A stretch of 64,000 nt of DNA, from assembly GCF_009377235.1 (NCBI RefSeq), contig NZ_VMNX01000005.1:1-64000 (forward strand). Reading direction: 5' to 3'. The translations under genes were made by a program, and so were the position numbers. Positions within the stretch are counted from its first letter, which is position 1; the number at the start of each line of letters is the position of its first letter. Shown here piece by piece: positions 25,412-34,426 of the stretch. A model generated the notes under the pieces. That model saw nothing but the letters and a program-made list of their open reading frames with translations, was not told the origin of the DNA and did not search any database. Source of the DNA: Streptomyces acidicola. GTDB taxonomy: Bacteria; Actinomycetota; Actinomycetes; Streptomycetales; Streptomycetaceae.

Positions 25412-26385
25412 GAGATCCCTTGCTGACGCAGTTCCGTGGCCAGTTCGTACAGGCCCGCCAGGTCCATGCCCTCGGCGAGCAGCGGGAGTTCGTGCAGCGG
25501 CAGGCCCAGCTCCCGCAGTACGGCCCGCTGCTCGTGCTCCAGGGTGTGGCGCTCGGCGTACTCGGCGGCCTGCTCCAGCAGCGGATCCACGAGCCGCTCG
25601 GCGTGGCCACCGCGCCGCGCTCCGCCGAGGCCGGCCGCCGAGAGTGACCTGGCGATGGACGGACGGGACGCGGCCTGCAGGAACTCCAGGTCGTCGCCGT
25701 CGAGTACGGCCGGACGCACCATGTTCACGATGATCCGGCCCAACGGCAGCCGGGCCGAGCGCAGGTCCGCGATGCCGTCCGCGGTCTCCTGGACGGGCAT
25801 CTCCTCCAGGAGCGACACCAGGTGCACGGCGGTCTCGCGGGACTTCAGGACCCGCATCACCGCCTGGGCCTGATTGTGTATCGGGCCGATCTTCGCCAGG
25901 CCCGCCACCTCGTCGTTCACGTTCAGGAAGCGGGTGATGCGGCCCGTGGGCGGCGCGTCCATCACCACGTAGTCGTACAGGAACCGGCCGCTCTTGTCCT
26001 TGCGGCGCACCGCCTCGCACGCCTTGCCGGTCAGGAGTACGTCCCTGAGGCCCGGCGCGATGGTGGTGGCGAAGTCGATGGCGCCGAGCTTCTTCAGGGC
26101 CCGGCCGGCACCGCCCAGCTTGTAGAACATCTGGAGGTAGTCCAGAAGAGCCAGTTCGGGATCGATCGCGAGCGCGTACACCTCGCCACCGCCCGGAGCC
26201 ACGGCGATCTTCCGCTCCTCGTACGGCAGTGCCTCCGTCTCGAAGACCTGCGCGATGCCCTGCCTGCCCTCCACCTCGACGAGAAGAGTGCGCTTGCCCT
26301 CGGTCGCGAGGGCGAGCGCGAGTGCTGCGGCGACCGTGGTCTTTCCGGTACCGCCCTTGCCGCTGACGACCTGGAGCCTGCTCAC
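25408..26385 (-). CDS. ArsA/MinD-like ATPase
   Basis: 325 residues from GTG 26385 ([20 protein letters not shown]). The P-loop [23 protein letters not shown] and [18 protein letters not shown] place it in the ArsA-like P-loop family. The later helical region ([20 protein letters not shown]) fits the family. It overlaps the next ATPase by 4 bp, so the two probably form a complex, as for other paired Get3/ArsA-like proteins (inference). The start was chosen at the conserved SRLQVV rather than at an upstream ATG. Confidence 0.88.
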   Translation of the reverse strand: MSRLQVVSGKGGTGKTTVAAALALALATEGKRTLLVEVEGRQGIAQVFETEALPYEERKIAVAPGGGEVYALAIDPELALLDYLQMFYKLGGAGRALKKLGAIDFATTIAPGLRDVLLTGKACEAVRRKDKSGRFLYDYVVMDAPPTGRITRFLNVNDEVAGLAKIGPIHNQAQAVMRVLKSRETAVHLVSLLEEMPVQETADGIADLRSARLPLGRIIVNMVRPAVLDGDDLEFLQAASRPSIARSLSAAGLGGARRGGHAERLVDPLLEQAAEYAERHTLEHEQRAVLRELGLPLHELPLLAEGMDLAGLYELATELRQQGIS

Positions 26386-26428
26386 GCCTTCGAGCCTAAC
26401 CAGTCCGTGCACGGCCTACGCGGGAGGC

Positions 26429-26437
26429 TGTGGATAA
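26429..26437 (-). promoter_or_regulatory. DnaA box in divergent promoter region
   Basis: TTATCCACA on the minus strand, between the ATPase start and the DUF4177 gene. Single box. Confidence 0.5.
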
Positions 26438-26502
26438 CGCGGCTGGGGTCGGCCGCATGACTGCCGCGTGACCCCCGCCGCGCAGCGGCTAGAGTCGGCC
26501 AC

Positions 26503-26661
26503 ATGACCAAGTGGGAATACGCAACCGTGCCGCTGCTCGTCCATGCCACGAAGCAGATTCTGGACACCTGGGGCGAGGACGGCTGGGAGCTCGTCCAGGT
26601 CGTGCCCGGGCCGAACAACCCCGAGCAGCTGGTGGCCTACCTGAAGCGGGAGAAGCAGTGA
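26503..26661 (+). CDS. DUF4177 small protein
   Basis: 52 residues: MTKWEYATVPLLVHATKQIL, then WGEDGWELVQVVPGPN and AYLKREKQ. This is the DUF4177 pattern (WEY at the start, DGWELV in the middle). The stop overlaps the GTG start of the RidA gene (GTGA), so the two are translationally coupled. Function unknown. Confidence 0.9.
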   Translation: MTKWEYATVPLLVHATKQILDTWGEDGWELVQVVPGPNNPEQLVAYLKREKQ

Positions 26662-27125
26662 GCGCCGTCGAGGCCAAGCTCGCCGAGCTCGGACTGACCC
26701 TGCCCGAGGTCGTCCCGCCGCTCGCCGCGTACCAGCCCGCCGTGCGGTCGGGCGTGTACGTGTACACCGCCGGGCAGCTGCCCATGGTGGACGGCAAGCT
26801 GCCGGTCACCGGCAAGGTCGGCGCGGAGGTCACTCCGCAGGAGGCCAAGGACCTGGCCCGCACCTGCGCGCTCAACGCGCTCGCCGCGGTCAAGTCGGTC
26901 GCCGGTGACCTCGACCGCGTCGCGCGCGTGGTGAAGGTCGTGGGCTTCGTCGCCTCGGCCCCCGACTTCACGGGCCAGCCCGCCGTCCTCAACGGTGCCA
27001 GCGAACTGCTCGGCGAGGTCCTCGGCGACAAGGGCGTCCACGCCCGCAGCGCCGTCGGCGTGGCGGTGCTCCCGCTGGACGCGCCGGTGGAGGTCGAGAT
27101 CCAGGTGGAGCTGACGGAGAGCTGA
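26658..27125 (+). CDS. RidA (YjgF/Rv3678c-like) family protein
   Basis: 155 residues from GTG 26658. It has the RidA-type core (SGVYVYTAGQLPMVDGKLPV, LARTCALNALAAVKSVAGDL, VVKVVGFVASAPDFTGQPAV, ARSAVGVAVLPLDAPVEVEI). The conserved Arg of the active site is in ARSAVGV. RidA proteins hydrolyse reactive enamine/imine intermediates; this actinobacterial subgroup is not tested. Confidence 0.9.
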   Translation: MSAVEAKLAELGLTLPEVVPPLAAYQPAVRSGVYVYTAGQLPMVDGKLPVTGKVGAEVTPQEAKDLARTCALNALAAVKSVAGDLDRVARVVKVVGFVASAPDFTGQPAVLNGASELLGEVLGDKGVHARSAVGVAVLPLDAPVEVEIQVELTES

Positions 27126-27323
27126 GCGACGGCTCCGGGGGCAGCGGTGCCGAGTGCGGTACGGCGTCGCCGTTCCTGTCGCCGCTGTTCCTGTCGCCGC
27201 CGTCCCTGTCGGGAAACCCGTGACCAGGAGCACTGGTTCGTAGAACGTGCCCCCGGAACGCGTCCCTGGAGCAACCGATTGTTGCCTCTCGAACATCAGC
27301 GCACTACGAGATAGCCTCCGGCC

Positions 27324-28193
27324 ATGGCGAACGGTCAGTGGTACCCACCGGAGTGGCCGGAACGCATCCGCTCGCTGGCGGAGGGCACGCTCACCCCGGT
27401 CGTCCCGAAGAGGGCGGCCACGGTCATCCTGCTCAAGGACACCGACGGCACCCCCGTGGTGCACATGCTGCGCAGACGCGCCTCCATGGCCTTCGCCGGG
27501 GGCGCGTACGCGTATCCGGGCGGTGGCGTGGACCCCCGCGACGACGAACTCCACATCCGCTGGGCGGGCCCCACGCGCGCGTGGTGGGCGGACCGGCTGG
27601 GGGTCGACGAGACCGGCGCCCAGGCCGTCGTCTGCGCGGCCGTACGCGAGACCTACGAGGAGGCGGGCGTCCTCCTCGCGGGCCCGACCGCCGACTCCGT
27701 GGTCGGCGACACGACGGGGGAGGACTGGGAGGCGGACCGCGCGGCCGTGGCCGCCCGCGACCTGTCCTTCGCGGAGTTCCTGGAGCGCAGGGGCCTGGTG
27801 CTGCGTTCCGATCTCCTCGGCGTGTGGACCCGCTGGATCACCCCGGAGTTCGAGCCCCGCCGCTACGACACCTGGTTCTTCGTGGCCGCCCTCCCGGAGG
27901 GGCAGCGCACCCGCAACGCCTCCACGGAGGCCGACCGCACCGTGTGGATCCGCCCCGGGGACGCGGCCGACGCGTACGACAAGGGCGAGCTGCTCATGAT
28001 GCCGCCCACCATCGCGACCCTGCGCCAGCTCGTCCCGTACGCCACGGCCGCGGAGGCACTGGCCGCCGCGCCCGGGCGCGACATGACCCCGGTCCTGGCG
28101 CGGGCCCGCCTGGAGGAGGGCGAGATCGTCCTCTCCTGGCCCGGTCACGACGAGTTCACCAAGCACATCCCGACGGGGGGAACCTCCGCATGA
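27324..28193 (+). CDS. NUDIX hydrolase
   Basis: 289 residues. The Nudix box is split by an insertion: GGAYAYPGGGVD near residue 60 and AVRETYEEAGVLL near residue 107, the latter supplying the REx2EExG core. N-terminal KRAATVILLKD and RRRASMAFAGG fit the RNase-adjacent Nudix group. Substrate unknown. A 10-codon frame (28190-28222) overlaps its stop and the next start by ATGA, suggesting coupling to the metallo-hydrolase gene. Confidence 0.88.
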   Translation: MANGQWYPPEWPERIRSLAEGTLTPVVPKRAATVILLKDTDGTPVVHMLRRRASMAFAGGAYAYPGGGVDPRDDELHIRWAGPTRAWWADRLGVDETGAQAVVCAAVRETYEEAGVLLAGPTADSVVGDTTGEDWEADRAAVAARDLSFAEFLERRGLVLRSDLLGVWTRWITPEFEPRRYDTWFFVAALPEGQRTRNASTEADRTVWIRPGDAADAYDKGELLMMPPTIATLRQLVPYATAAEALAAAPGRDMTPVLARARLEEGEIVLSWPGHDEFTKHIPTGGTSA

Positions 28194-28218
28194 GCAACGT
28201 CCTGGAAGAGGCCCCCGC

Positions 28219-29049
28219 ATGACGGACGCCGCCGCGCTTCCCGGCCAGCCACGGGGCACGGTCGTCTCGGGCACCGCCACCCCGCGCGCCGTCAACGTGC
28301 TCGCGCCCAATGCCTCCCCGATGACCCTCGACGGCACGAACACCTGGATCCTGTCCGAGCCCGACTCCGAGCTGGCGGTCGTCGTCGACCCGGGGCCGCT
28401 GGACGACGGGCACCTGCGCAACGTCGTCGACACGGCGGAGAGGGCCGGAAAACGGTTCGCGCTGACGCTGCTCACGCACGGGCACCCCGATCACGCGGAA
28501 GGTGCGGCGCGGTTCGCCGAGCTGACGGGGACCAAGGTGCGTGCGCTGGACCCGGCACTGCGGCTCGGGGACGAGGGGCTGGGCGCGGGCGACGTGGTGA
28601 CCGTCGGCGGGCTGGAGCTGCGGGTCGTCTCCACACCCGGGCACACCGCGGACTCGCTGTGCTTCCATCTCCCGGCCGATCGGGCGGTCCTGACGGGTGA
28701 CACCATCCTGGGCCGCGGAACGACGGTCGTGGCCCACCCGGACGGCCGTCTCGGGGACTATCTCGACTCCCTGCGGCGGCTCCGGTCACTGACCGTCGAC
28801 GACGGCGTCCACACCGTCCTCCCAGGCCACGGTCCCGTCCTCGACGACGCCCAGGGCGCCGTCGAGTTCTATCTCGCCCATCGCGCCCACCGGCTCGCCC
28901 AGATCGAGACGGCAGTCGAGGACGGCTACCGCACGGCGGATGAGATCGTGGCCCACGTGTACGCGGACGTGAACCGCTCACTGTGGCCGGCGGCCGAGCT
29001 GTCGGTGCGGGCGCAGCTGGACTACCTGACGGAACACGGGCTGATCTGA
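28219..29049 (+). CDS. MBL-fold metallo-hydrolase
   Basis: 276 residues. The metallo-beta-lactamase signature LTHGHPDHAEGA is near residue 93; the further ligands are in STPGHTADSLC, LTGDTILGR and LPGHGPVLDD. The C-terminal helical region (RLAQIETAVEDGYRTADEIV) resembles LACTB2-like enzymes, which are RNA or thioester hydrolases. It follows the NUDIX gene closely, so they are probably cotranscribed. Start ATG 28219 with GAAGAGG upstream. Confidence 0.92.
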   Translation: MTDAAALPGQPRGTVVSGTATPRAVNVLAPNASPMTLDGTNTWILSEPDSELAVVVDPGPLDDGHLRNVVDTAERAGKRFALTLLTHGHPDHAEGAARFAELTGTKVRALDPALRLGDEGLGAGDVVTVGGLELRVVSTPGHTADSLCFHLPADRAVLTGDTILGRGTTVVAHPDGRLGDYLDSLRRLRSLTVDDGVHTVLPGHGPVLDDAQGAVEFYLAHRAHRLAQIETAVEDGYRTADEIVAHVYADVNRSLWPAAELSVRAQLDYLTEHGLI

Positions 29050-29100
29050 CACCGGGCTGCTGCCGGGCGGGGGCTGCCTCAGGAGTTCGGAGGGGCTGTC

Positions 29101-29958
29101 TCAGGGGCGCGCCGCCTTGACGCCGTGCACGCGCGCGTACTCCTCGGCGAGCCACAGGCCGAGGTCGTCCACATAGCAGCGCAGGACGGCCGGGTCGGGG
29201 CCCGGCTCGTACGCCGCGACCGCCGCCGACCGCATCTGGCCGGCGCGCTCCGGGTAGTACTGCCCGAACACCTCGGCCATCTCGTGCAGGTCGCTGGTCC
29301 AGCCGTTCCAACGGGGCATGACCAGCGTGAAGCCGGTGCGGACGAGGCGGCGGGAGATGCCGCGGACGAGGGAGCGCCGGGATTCCTCGGCGGCCGCGTC
29401 GCCGGACGCGCCACCGGTCACCTCCTCGATCCGTTTGCGCCACCGCTGAAGGTGCAGCGCGAGATCGCCGTTGGTCTCACGCGCGAGGAGCGAGTCCGGG
29501 CGGTAGCGGGGGAGGTACTCGGCGAGGTCCTCGCCCAGGAGGGGCGTGCAGAGGCAGGCGACGAACCAGCCCAGGTCGTACCTCTCCAGGTCACTCAGTA
29601 CCCGCGCACGGCTGTGGAGCAGGGTGCCGGAGCCGTCGATCTGAGGGAACTTCTGGTCGAGCGCCTCATCGAGGGCACGGGCCTCCGCGCGGTCCGCGTC
29701 CGTGGGTTTCTCGCGGAGGGTGACGAGGAGGTCGAGGTCGCTGCGCCCCACGCGCGCGGTGCCGCGGGGGACCGAGCCGTAGAGGTACGCGCTGTGCAGG
29801 CGGGTGCCGAAGGCGTCGAGGATCCGGTCTCGCGCGGTGGCGACGACCGGACGGAAGGCTTGGGGTATCCGCCCCAGGGACCCCTCACGTTCGATGCAGC
29901 CCCGCGGGTCGAGCCCTCTGGGGGATCCGGGGGCTCTGGAGTGCTCGGTTCCGGCCAT
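29101..29958 (-). CDS. Aminoglycoside adenylyltransferase-like nucleotidyltransferase
   Basis: 285 residues from ATG 29958. The polymerase-beta-type nucleotidyltransferase motif is LYGSVPRGTARVGRSDLDLL (GS...DxD) near residue 80, followed by a helical C-terminal domain. Members of this group in Streptomyces are usually annotated as nucleotidyltransferases without known substrate; resistance activity should not be assumed. It is convergent with the metallo-hydrolase and codirectional with crp. Confidence 0.8.
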   Translation of the reverse strand: MAGTEHSRAPGSPRGLDPRGCIEREGSLGRIPQAFRPVVATARDRILDAFGTRLHSAYLYGSVPRGTARVGRSDLDLLVTLREKPTDADRAEARALDEALDQKFPQIDGSGTLLHSRARVLSDLERYDLGWFVACLCTPLLGEDLAEYLPRYRPDSLLARETNGDLALHLQRWRKRIEEVTGGASGDAAAEESRRSLVRGISRRLVRTGFTLVMPRWNGWTSDLHEMAEVFGQYYPERAGQMRSAAVAAYEPGPDPAVLRCYVDDLGLWLAEEYARVHGVKAARP

Positions 29959-30019
29959 GTGATCACCGTGAACGGGGCCCCGCACTCCAGGAGGCAGGAC
30001 CCCGTCGGTGTACCGGAAG

Positions 30020-30694
30020 TCAGCGGGAACGCTTGGCGAGGCGTTCGACGTCCAGGAGGATCACCGCGCGGGCCTCCAGGCGCAGCCAGCCACGGCCGGC
30101 GAAGTCCGCGAGGGCCTTGTTGACCGTCTCGCGGGAGGCGCCGACGAGTTGGGCGAGCTCCTCCTGCGTGAGGTCGTGCACCACGTGGATGCCCTCCTCG
30201 GACTGCACGCCGAAGCGACGCGAGAGGTCCAGGAGCGCGCGGGCCACGCGGCCGGGAACGTCCGAGAAGACCAGGTCGGACATCTGGTCGTTGGTCTTGC
30301 GCAGCCGGCGGGCGACCGCGCGCAGCAGGGCGCCGGCCACCTCCGGGCGGGCGTTCAGCCAGGGCTGGAGGTCGCCGTGGCCCAGGCCGAGCAGCTTGAC
30401 CTCGGTCAGTGCGGTGGCCGTCGCCGTACGCGGGCCCGGGTCGAACAGCGACAGCTCGCCGATGAGCTCACTGGGGCCCACGACGGCCAGCATGTTCTCC
30501 CGGCCGTCCGGGGACGTGCGGTGAAGCTTGACCTTGCCCTCCGTGACCACGTACAGGCGGTCTCCGGGGTCGCCCTCATGGAACAGGGCGTCACCGCGCG
30601 CGAGGGTCACCTCACTCATGGAGGCGCGAAGCTCCGCGGCCTGCTCGTCGTCGAGCGCGGCGAAGAGCGGATTGCGCCGCAGAACGTCGTCCAC
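30020..30694 (-). CDS. crp: Crp, cAMP receptor protein
   Basis: 224 residues from GTG 30694, which has AAGGAG six bases upstream; the longer frame from 30763 is not needed. The cyclic-nucleotide domain has EGDPGDRLYVVTEGKV and GELSLFDPGPRTATATAL; the C-terminal winged helix has LTQEELAQLVGASRETVNKA. Length and sequence fit S. coelicolor Crp (SCO3571), which controls germination, growth and antibiotic genes. A Crp-type site lies about 90 bp upstream. Confidence 0.96.
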   Translation of the reverse strand: MDDVLRRNPLFAALDDEQAAELRASMSEVTLARGDALFHEGDPGDRLYVVTEGKVKLHRTSPDGRENMLAVVGPSELIGELSLFDPGPRTATATALTEVKLLGLGHGDLQPWLNARPEVAGALLRAVARRLRKTNDQMSDLVFSDVPGRVARALLDLSRRFGVQSEEGIHVVHDLTQEELAQLVGASRETVNKALADFAGRGWLRLEARAVILLDVERLAKRSR

Positions 30695-30783
30695 GAGTTC
30701 TCTCCTTGTCGACCTGCTCAGGGGATCTTGCTCCCCGTGGTACCAGGGGACCGTGCTCCCCATATTGCCCGACGGTCCAAACA

Positions 30784-30797
30784 GTGTGATCTGTCAC
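30784..30797. promoter_or_regulatory. Candidate Crp binding site
   Basis: GTG-TGATCT-GTCAC fits the GTG(N6)GNCAC pattern described for S. coelicolor Crp, and overlaps TGTGATCTGTCACA, a symmetrical TGTGA/TCACA pair with short spacing. It lies in the 206-bp divergent region between crp and nth, suggesting autoregulation. Confidence 0.6.
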
Positions 30798-30900
30798 AAG
30801 GATGCCGTACAGGTGTGCCCAGGTGCCCAGCAGGGGTCCAATTGGTGGCCGATCTTGTGGGTCAGGGGCAGATGTCGGTGCCTGCCTTTAGGCTGGCCGG

Positions 30901-32022
30901 GTGTCCAAATCGCCGGTGAGAGCACAGGCCAAGGGGGCTGGGCGGGTGGCTGTACGTCGCGATTCCGCTGTGGGCGAACAGGCCCCCGCGGAAGCGAAGA
31001 AAGTGAAAAAGGCGACAAAAGTGGAGGCGGCCGCGAGGCCTGCCCCTGCTGAGGAGCCGGGAGTGCAGGCTGTCCGGAAGGCGACCCCGAAGAAGGCCGC
31101 CGCCGTGAAGAAGGCTGCCCCCGCGAAGAAGGCCGTTCCTTCGAAGAAGGCTGTTCCTTCGAGGAAGGCCACCGTCGCCGCCGGAAGCGCCGACGCCGCC
31201 GCCACGGAGGCATCAGGTGGCAGGACCAGGGCCAAGAAGCCCCCGAAAGCCGAGTCGCGCACCGCGCTCGTTCGCCGCGCCCGCCGTATCAACCGCGAGC
31301 TCGCCGAGGTGTACCCGTACGCCCACCCGGAGCTGGACTTCGAGAGCCCCTTCCAGTTGATCGTGGCCACGGTCCTGTCGGCCCAGACCACCGACCTGCG
31401 CGTGAACCAGACCACGCCGGCGCTCTTCGCGAAGTACCCGACGCCCGAGGACCTTGCCGCGGCCAACCCCGAGGAGGTCGAGGAGATCCTGCGGCCCTGC
31501 GGCTTCTTCCGGGCCAAGACCAAGTCGGTCATGGGGCTGTCGAAGGCCCTGGTGGAGGACTTCGGCGGGGAGGTGCCCGGTCGGCTGGAGGACCTGGTCA
31601 AACTGCCCGGCGTCGGCCGGAAGACCGCCTTCGTCGTGCTCGGCAACGCCTTCGGGCGGCCCGGGATCACGGTGGACACGCACTTCCAGCGGCTGGTCCG
31701 GCGCTGGAAGTGGACCGAGGAGACCGACCCGGACAAGATCGAGGCGGCCGTCGGCGCGCTCTTCCCGAAGAGCGAGTGGACGATGCTCTCGCACCACGTG
31801 ATCTTCCACGGCCGCCGCATCTGCCACGCCCGCAAGCCCGCGTGCGGCGCCTGCCCCATCGCCCCACTCTGCCCGGCGTACGGCGAGGGCGAGACGGACC
31901 CGGAGAAGGCGAAGAAGCTCCTTAAGTACGAGAAGGGCGGCTTCCCGGGCCAGCGCCTCAAGCCTCCGCAGGCGTACCTGGACGCCGGCGGCATCCCGGC
32001 ACCCCCGCTGGGGGCCGGATGA
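30901..32022 (+). CDS. nth: Endonuclease III with Lys/Ala-rich N-terminal extension
   Basis: 373 residues. The catalytic part starts near residue 118: [20 protein letters not shown], the helix-hairpin-helix LPGVGRKTA with the catalytic Lys, Asp in TVDTHFQRL, and a C-x6-C-x2-C-x5-C iron-sulfur cluster ([17 protein letters not shown]). It removes oxidised pyrimidines from DNA. The first ~115 residues are Lys/Ala/Pro-rich ([36 protein letters not shown]), longer than in most Nth proteins and like histone-H1-type tails. It starts at GTG 30901. Confidence 0.92.
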   Translation: MSKSPVRAQAKGAGRVAVRRDSAVGEQAPAEAKKVKKATKVEAAARPAPAEEPGVQAVRKATPKKAAAVKKAAPAKKAVPSKKAVPSRKATVAAGSADAAATEASGGRTRAKKPPKAESRTALVRRARRINRELAEVYPYAHPELDFESPFQLIVATVLSAQTTDLRVNQTTPALFAKYPTPEDLAAANPEEVEEILRPCGFFRAKTKSVMGLSKALVEDFGGEVPGRLEDLVKLPGVGRKTAFVVLGNAFGRPGITVDTHFQRLVRRWKWTEETDPDKIEAAVGALFPKSEWTMLSHHVIFHGRRICHARKPACGACPIAPLCPAYGEGETDPEKAKKLLKYEKGGFPGQRLKPPQAYLDAGGIPAPPLGAG

Positions 32023-32225
32023 CGGCCGGCACAGCAGGAGACCCACACGACGCTCGTACGGCAGGCAGCCCGCACGACGCCTGTACGGCAGAAAGCCCGC
32101 ATGGCGCTAGTACGGCACGAGGCCCGCACGGCGCTCGTGCGGCAGGACACCCACACGAGGGACCTGCGGAACGATCCGCGGTGGCGTGCGCGTTGGGATC
32201 GGCAGAGCGACGGGGGTGGCGATGA
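32019..32225 (+). CDS. Small repeat-encoded ORF coupled to nth and a NUDIX gene
   Basis: 68 codons. Its ATG overlaps the nth stop (ATGA, 32019-32022) and its TGA overlaps the next gene's ATG (ATGA, 32222-32225). It contains four 27-bp repeats giving a 9-residue peptide repeat ([36 protein letters not shown]). It could be a real coupled peptide or only a passage that keeps ribosomes moving between two genes. No family recognised. Confidence 0.4.
   Translation: MTAGTAGDPHDARTAGSPHDACTAESPHGASTARGPHGARAAGHPHEGPAERSAVACALGSAERRGWR
32047..32154 (+). repeat. Minisatellite, four 27-bp tandem repeats
   Basis: Units at 32047-32073, 32074-32100, 32101-32127 and 32128-32154 share the pattern ACGRCGCTNGTACGGCA followed by GNNNGCCCGC with scattered changes. 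The 27-bp length keeps the frame. It occupies the gap between nth and the NUDIX gene. Confidence 0.85.
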
Positions 32226-32917
32226 CGCACGCGAGCAACACGCACGACGGGCGGCTGGTGCTGAGCAAGGACGGCCTGCCCGGTTGGCTGGACCCCGTGG
32301 TCCACGCCGCCGAGACGGTGGAGCCGCCGCAGCTGAGCAGATTCCTGCCGCCCGCGAACGGCGAGGGCCGGCAGTCCGCCGTGCTCGTCCTGTTCGGCGA
32401 GGGAGAGCGCGGGCCCCAGCTGCTGCTCATGGAGCGGGCGAGCTCGCTGCGGTCGCACGCGGGCCAGCCCTCCTTCCCCGGAGGCGCCCTCGACCCCGAG
32501 GACGGCGACCCGAAGGCCGACGGGCCGCTGCGGGCCGCTCTCCGCGAGGCCGAGGAGGAGACCGGGCTCGACCCGAGTGGCGTCCAGCTGTTCGGCGTGC
32601 TGCCCAAGCTGTACATCCCGGTGAGCGGCTTCGTGGTCACTCCCGTTCTGGGCTGGTGGCGAGTGCCGAGCCCGGTGGGTGTCGTCGATCCGAACGAGAC
32701 GGCCCGTGTCTTCACCGTCCCCGTGGCGGATCTCACGGACCCCGGCAACCGCGCCACCGCCATCCACCCCAGAGGTCACAAAGGTCCGGCATTTCTGGTC
32801 GAATCGGCCCTGGTGTGGGGATTCACAGCCGGAATCATCGACCGTCTGCTGCACTTCGCGGGCTGGGAGCGGCCCTGGGACCGGGATAAGCAGGTCCCGC
32901 TCGACTGGCGCGCATGA
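32222..32917 (+). CDS. NUDIX hydrolase, coenzyme A pyrophosphatase type
   Basis: 231 residues from ATG 32222 with GGGGGTGG upstream. SHAGQPSFPGGALDPEDGDP then ALREAEEETGLDPSGVQLFG combines the CoA-pyrophosphatase motif (LRxHxGQ-SFPGG) with the Nudix box. NudL-like enzymes cleave CoA to phosphopantetheine and 3',5'-ADP. It is followed by the MarP-like protease gene on the same strand. Confidence 0.88.
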   Translation: MTHASNTHDGRLVLSKDGLPGWLDPVVHAAETVEPPQLSRFLPPANGEGRQSAVLVLFGEGERGPQLLLMERASSLRSHAGQPSFPGGALDPEDGDPKADGPLRAALREAEEETGLDPSGVQLFGVLPKLYIPVSGFVVTPVLGWWRVPSPVGVVDPNETARVFTVPVADLTDPGNRATAIHPRGHKGPAFLVESALVWGFTAGIIDRLLHFAGWERPWDRDKQVPLDWRA

Positions 32918-33037
32918 CAGGGTGGCAGCCGTGCTGTGTTTTTCCGGGGGACGCCGCGCTCGTGTGCTGTTGCGGAGTGGCCCCGTCCCCGGGCCGGGGA
33001 TTGGCGACCGCAAGGTGACGAGGCGAGGCTTGAAGCA

Positions 33038-34228
33038 GTGAACGTGCTGGACATCCTGTTGCTGGTCGCCGTCGTGTGGTTCGCAATCGTGGGCTACCGC
33101 CAGGGCTTCGTCGTCGGCATCCTCTCGGTGATCGGCTTCCTCGGGGGCGGCCTCGCCGCTGTCTATCTGCTCCCGGTCATCTGGGACGCGTTGACCGACG
33201 GCGCGGAGGTGGGCACGACCGCCGTCGTCGTAGCGGTGATCGTCGTCATCGTCTGCGCCTCCGTCGGTCAGGCCCTGACCACCCACTGGGGCAGCAACCT
33301 CCGTCGGTACATCACCTGGTCCCCGGCCCGCGCCCTCGACGCCACCGGCGGCGCCCTCGTCAACGTGGTGGCGATGCTCCTGGTCGCCTGGTTGATCGGT
33401 TCCTTGCTGGCGCGGACGACGCTCGGCACGGAGGTGCGCAACTCCAGGGTGCTCCACGGTGTGTCCAGCACCCTGCCCGACCAGGCCGACACCTGGTTCA
33501 CGGACTTCACCTCGGTCCTCGCGCAGAACGGCTTCCCGCAGGTCTTCAGCCCGTTCTCGAACGAGAAGATCACCGAGGTCCAGCCCCCCGACCCGCAGCT
33601 GGCGAACAGCGCGGTCGCCCAGCAGGCCAAGAAGTCCATCGTCAAGGTCATGGGTACGGCCGAGAGCTGCGGCAAGGTCCTCGAGGGCACCGGGTTCGTC
33701 TTCGGTCAGCGCCGCGTGATGACCAACGCGCACGTGGTCGGCGGCGTCGACGAGCCCACCGTCCAGATAGGGGGCGAGGGCCGCAAGTACGACGCCACGG
33801 TCGTCCTCTACGACTGGGAGCGCGACATCGCCGTACTGGACGTGCCGAATCTGAACGCGCCCGTGCTGCAGTTCTCGCGCGAGGACGCCGTCACCGGCGA
33901 CAGCGCGATCGTGGCGGGCTTCCCGGAGAACGGCGCGTATGACGTGCGCCCCGCGCGCGTGCGGGGCCGCATCACGGCCAACGGCCCGGACATCTACCAC
34001 CGCGGCACCGTCAGCCGCGACGTGTACTCGCTGTACGCGACCGTCCGCCAGGGCAACTCCGGCGGCCCGCTGCTCACGCCCGACGGCAAGGTGTACGGCG
34101 TGGTCTTCGCGAAGTCCCTCGACGATCCCGAGACCGGGTACGCGCTCACCGCGGACGAGGTCCAGGAGGACATCACCAGGGGCCGGGCTGCCAGCCAGCA
34201 GGTGGGCAGCGACAGCTGCGCCATCTAG
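33038..34228 (+). CDS. MarP-like membrane serine protease
   Basis: 396 residues from GTG 33038 (VNVLDILLLVAVVWFAIVGY). Residues 1-150 are a four-segment CvpA-like membrane domain (GFVVGILSVIGFLGGGLAAV, TAVVVAVIVVIVCASVGQAL, NVVAMLLVAWLIGSLLA). The C-terminal trypsin-like domain has His232 in TNAHVVGG, Asp263 in RDIAVLDV and Ser341 in GNSGGPLL. In Mycobacterium, MarP (Rv3671c) is a periplasmic protease needed for acid and oxidative stress resistance. The nth - NUDIX - marP order is the same conserved actinobacterial cluster. Confidence 0.93.
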   Translation: MNVLDILLLVAVVWFAIVGYRQGFVVGILSVIGFLGGGLAAVYLLPVIWDALTDGAEVGTTAVVVAVIVVIVCASVGQALTTHWGSNLRRYITWSPARALDATGGALVNVVAMLLVAWLIGSLLARTTLGTEVRNSRVLHGVSSTLPDQADTWFTDFTSVLAQNGFPQVFSPFSNEKITEVQPPDPQLANSAVAQQAKKSIVKVMGTAESCGKVLEGTGFVFGQRRVMTNAHVVGGVDEPTVQIGGEGRKYDATVVLYDWERDIAVLDVPNLNAPVLQFSREDAVTGDSAIVAGFPENGAYDVRPARVRGRITANGPDIYHRGTVSRDVYSLYATVRQGNSGGPLLTPDGKVYGVVFAKSLDDPETGYALTADEVQEDITRGRAASQQVGSDSCAI

Positions 34229-34246
34229 GGCCGACGGCGGAACGAC

Positions 34247-34426
34247 TCAGGCGCGCGGGTGGCGCAGCCGCGCCGAGACCCAGCGGGCCCGGCGGCGCAG
34301 AATATGTGGAATGCCCAGCCGGGCGTCCGCGCCCGAAAGCTGCGGGCCACCCCCCTGATGGGAACTCAGGCCCGCGGCGGAGCGGCGGTTGCGTGCTGCG
34401 TCACTGTAGTCGTGCGTCCAGCCCAT
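34247..34426 (-). CDS. Small hypothetical protein, 59 residues
   Basis: Starts at ATG 34426: MGWTHDYSDAARNRRSAAGL and ends LPRARWVSAR-like (GIPHILRRRARWVSARLRHP). Codon third positions are mostly G/C. The ribosome binding site is weak. It fills a 400-bp gap between convergent genes. Unrecognised; moderately likely to be real. Confidence 0.45.
   Translation of the reverse strand: MGWTHDYSDAARNRRSAAGLSSHQGGGPQLSGADARLGIPHILRRRARWVSARLRHPRA

Noticed and set aside
29101..29958. Aminoglycoside resistance gene
   Set aside because: Only the nucleotidyltransferase motif is visible; these chromosomal genes have no shown resistance role.
32047..32154. Repeat array considered as a CRISPR
   Set aside because: The repeats are contiguous with no unique spacers and no cas genes nearby; it is a minisatellite.
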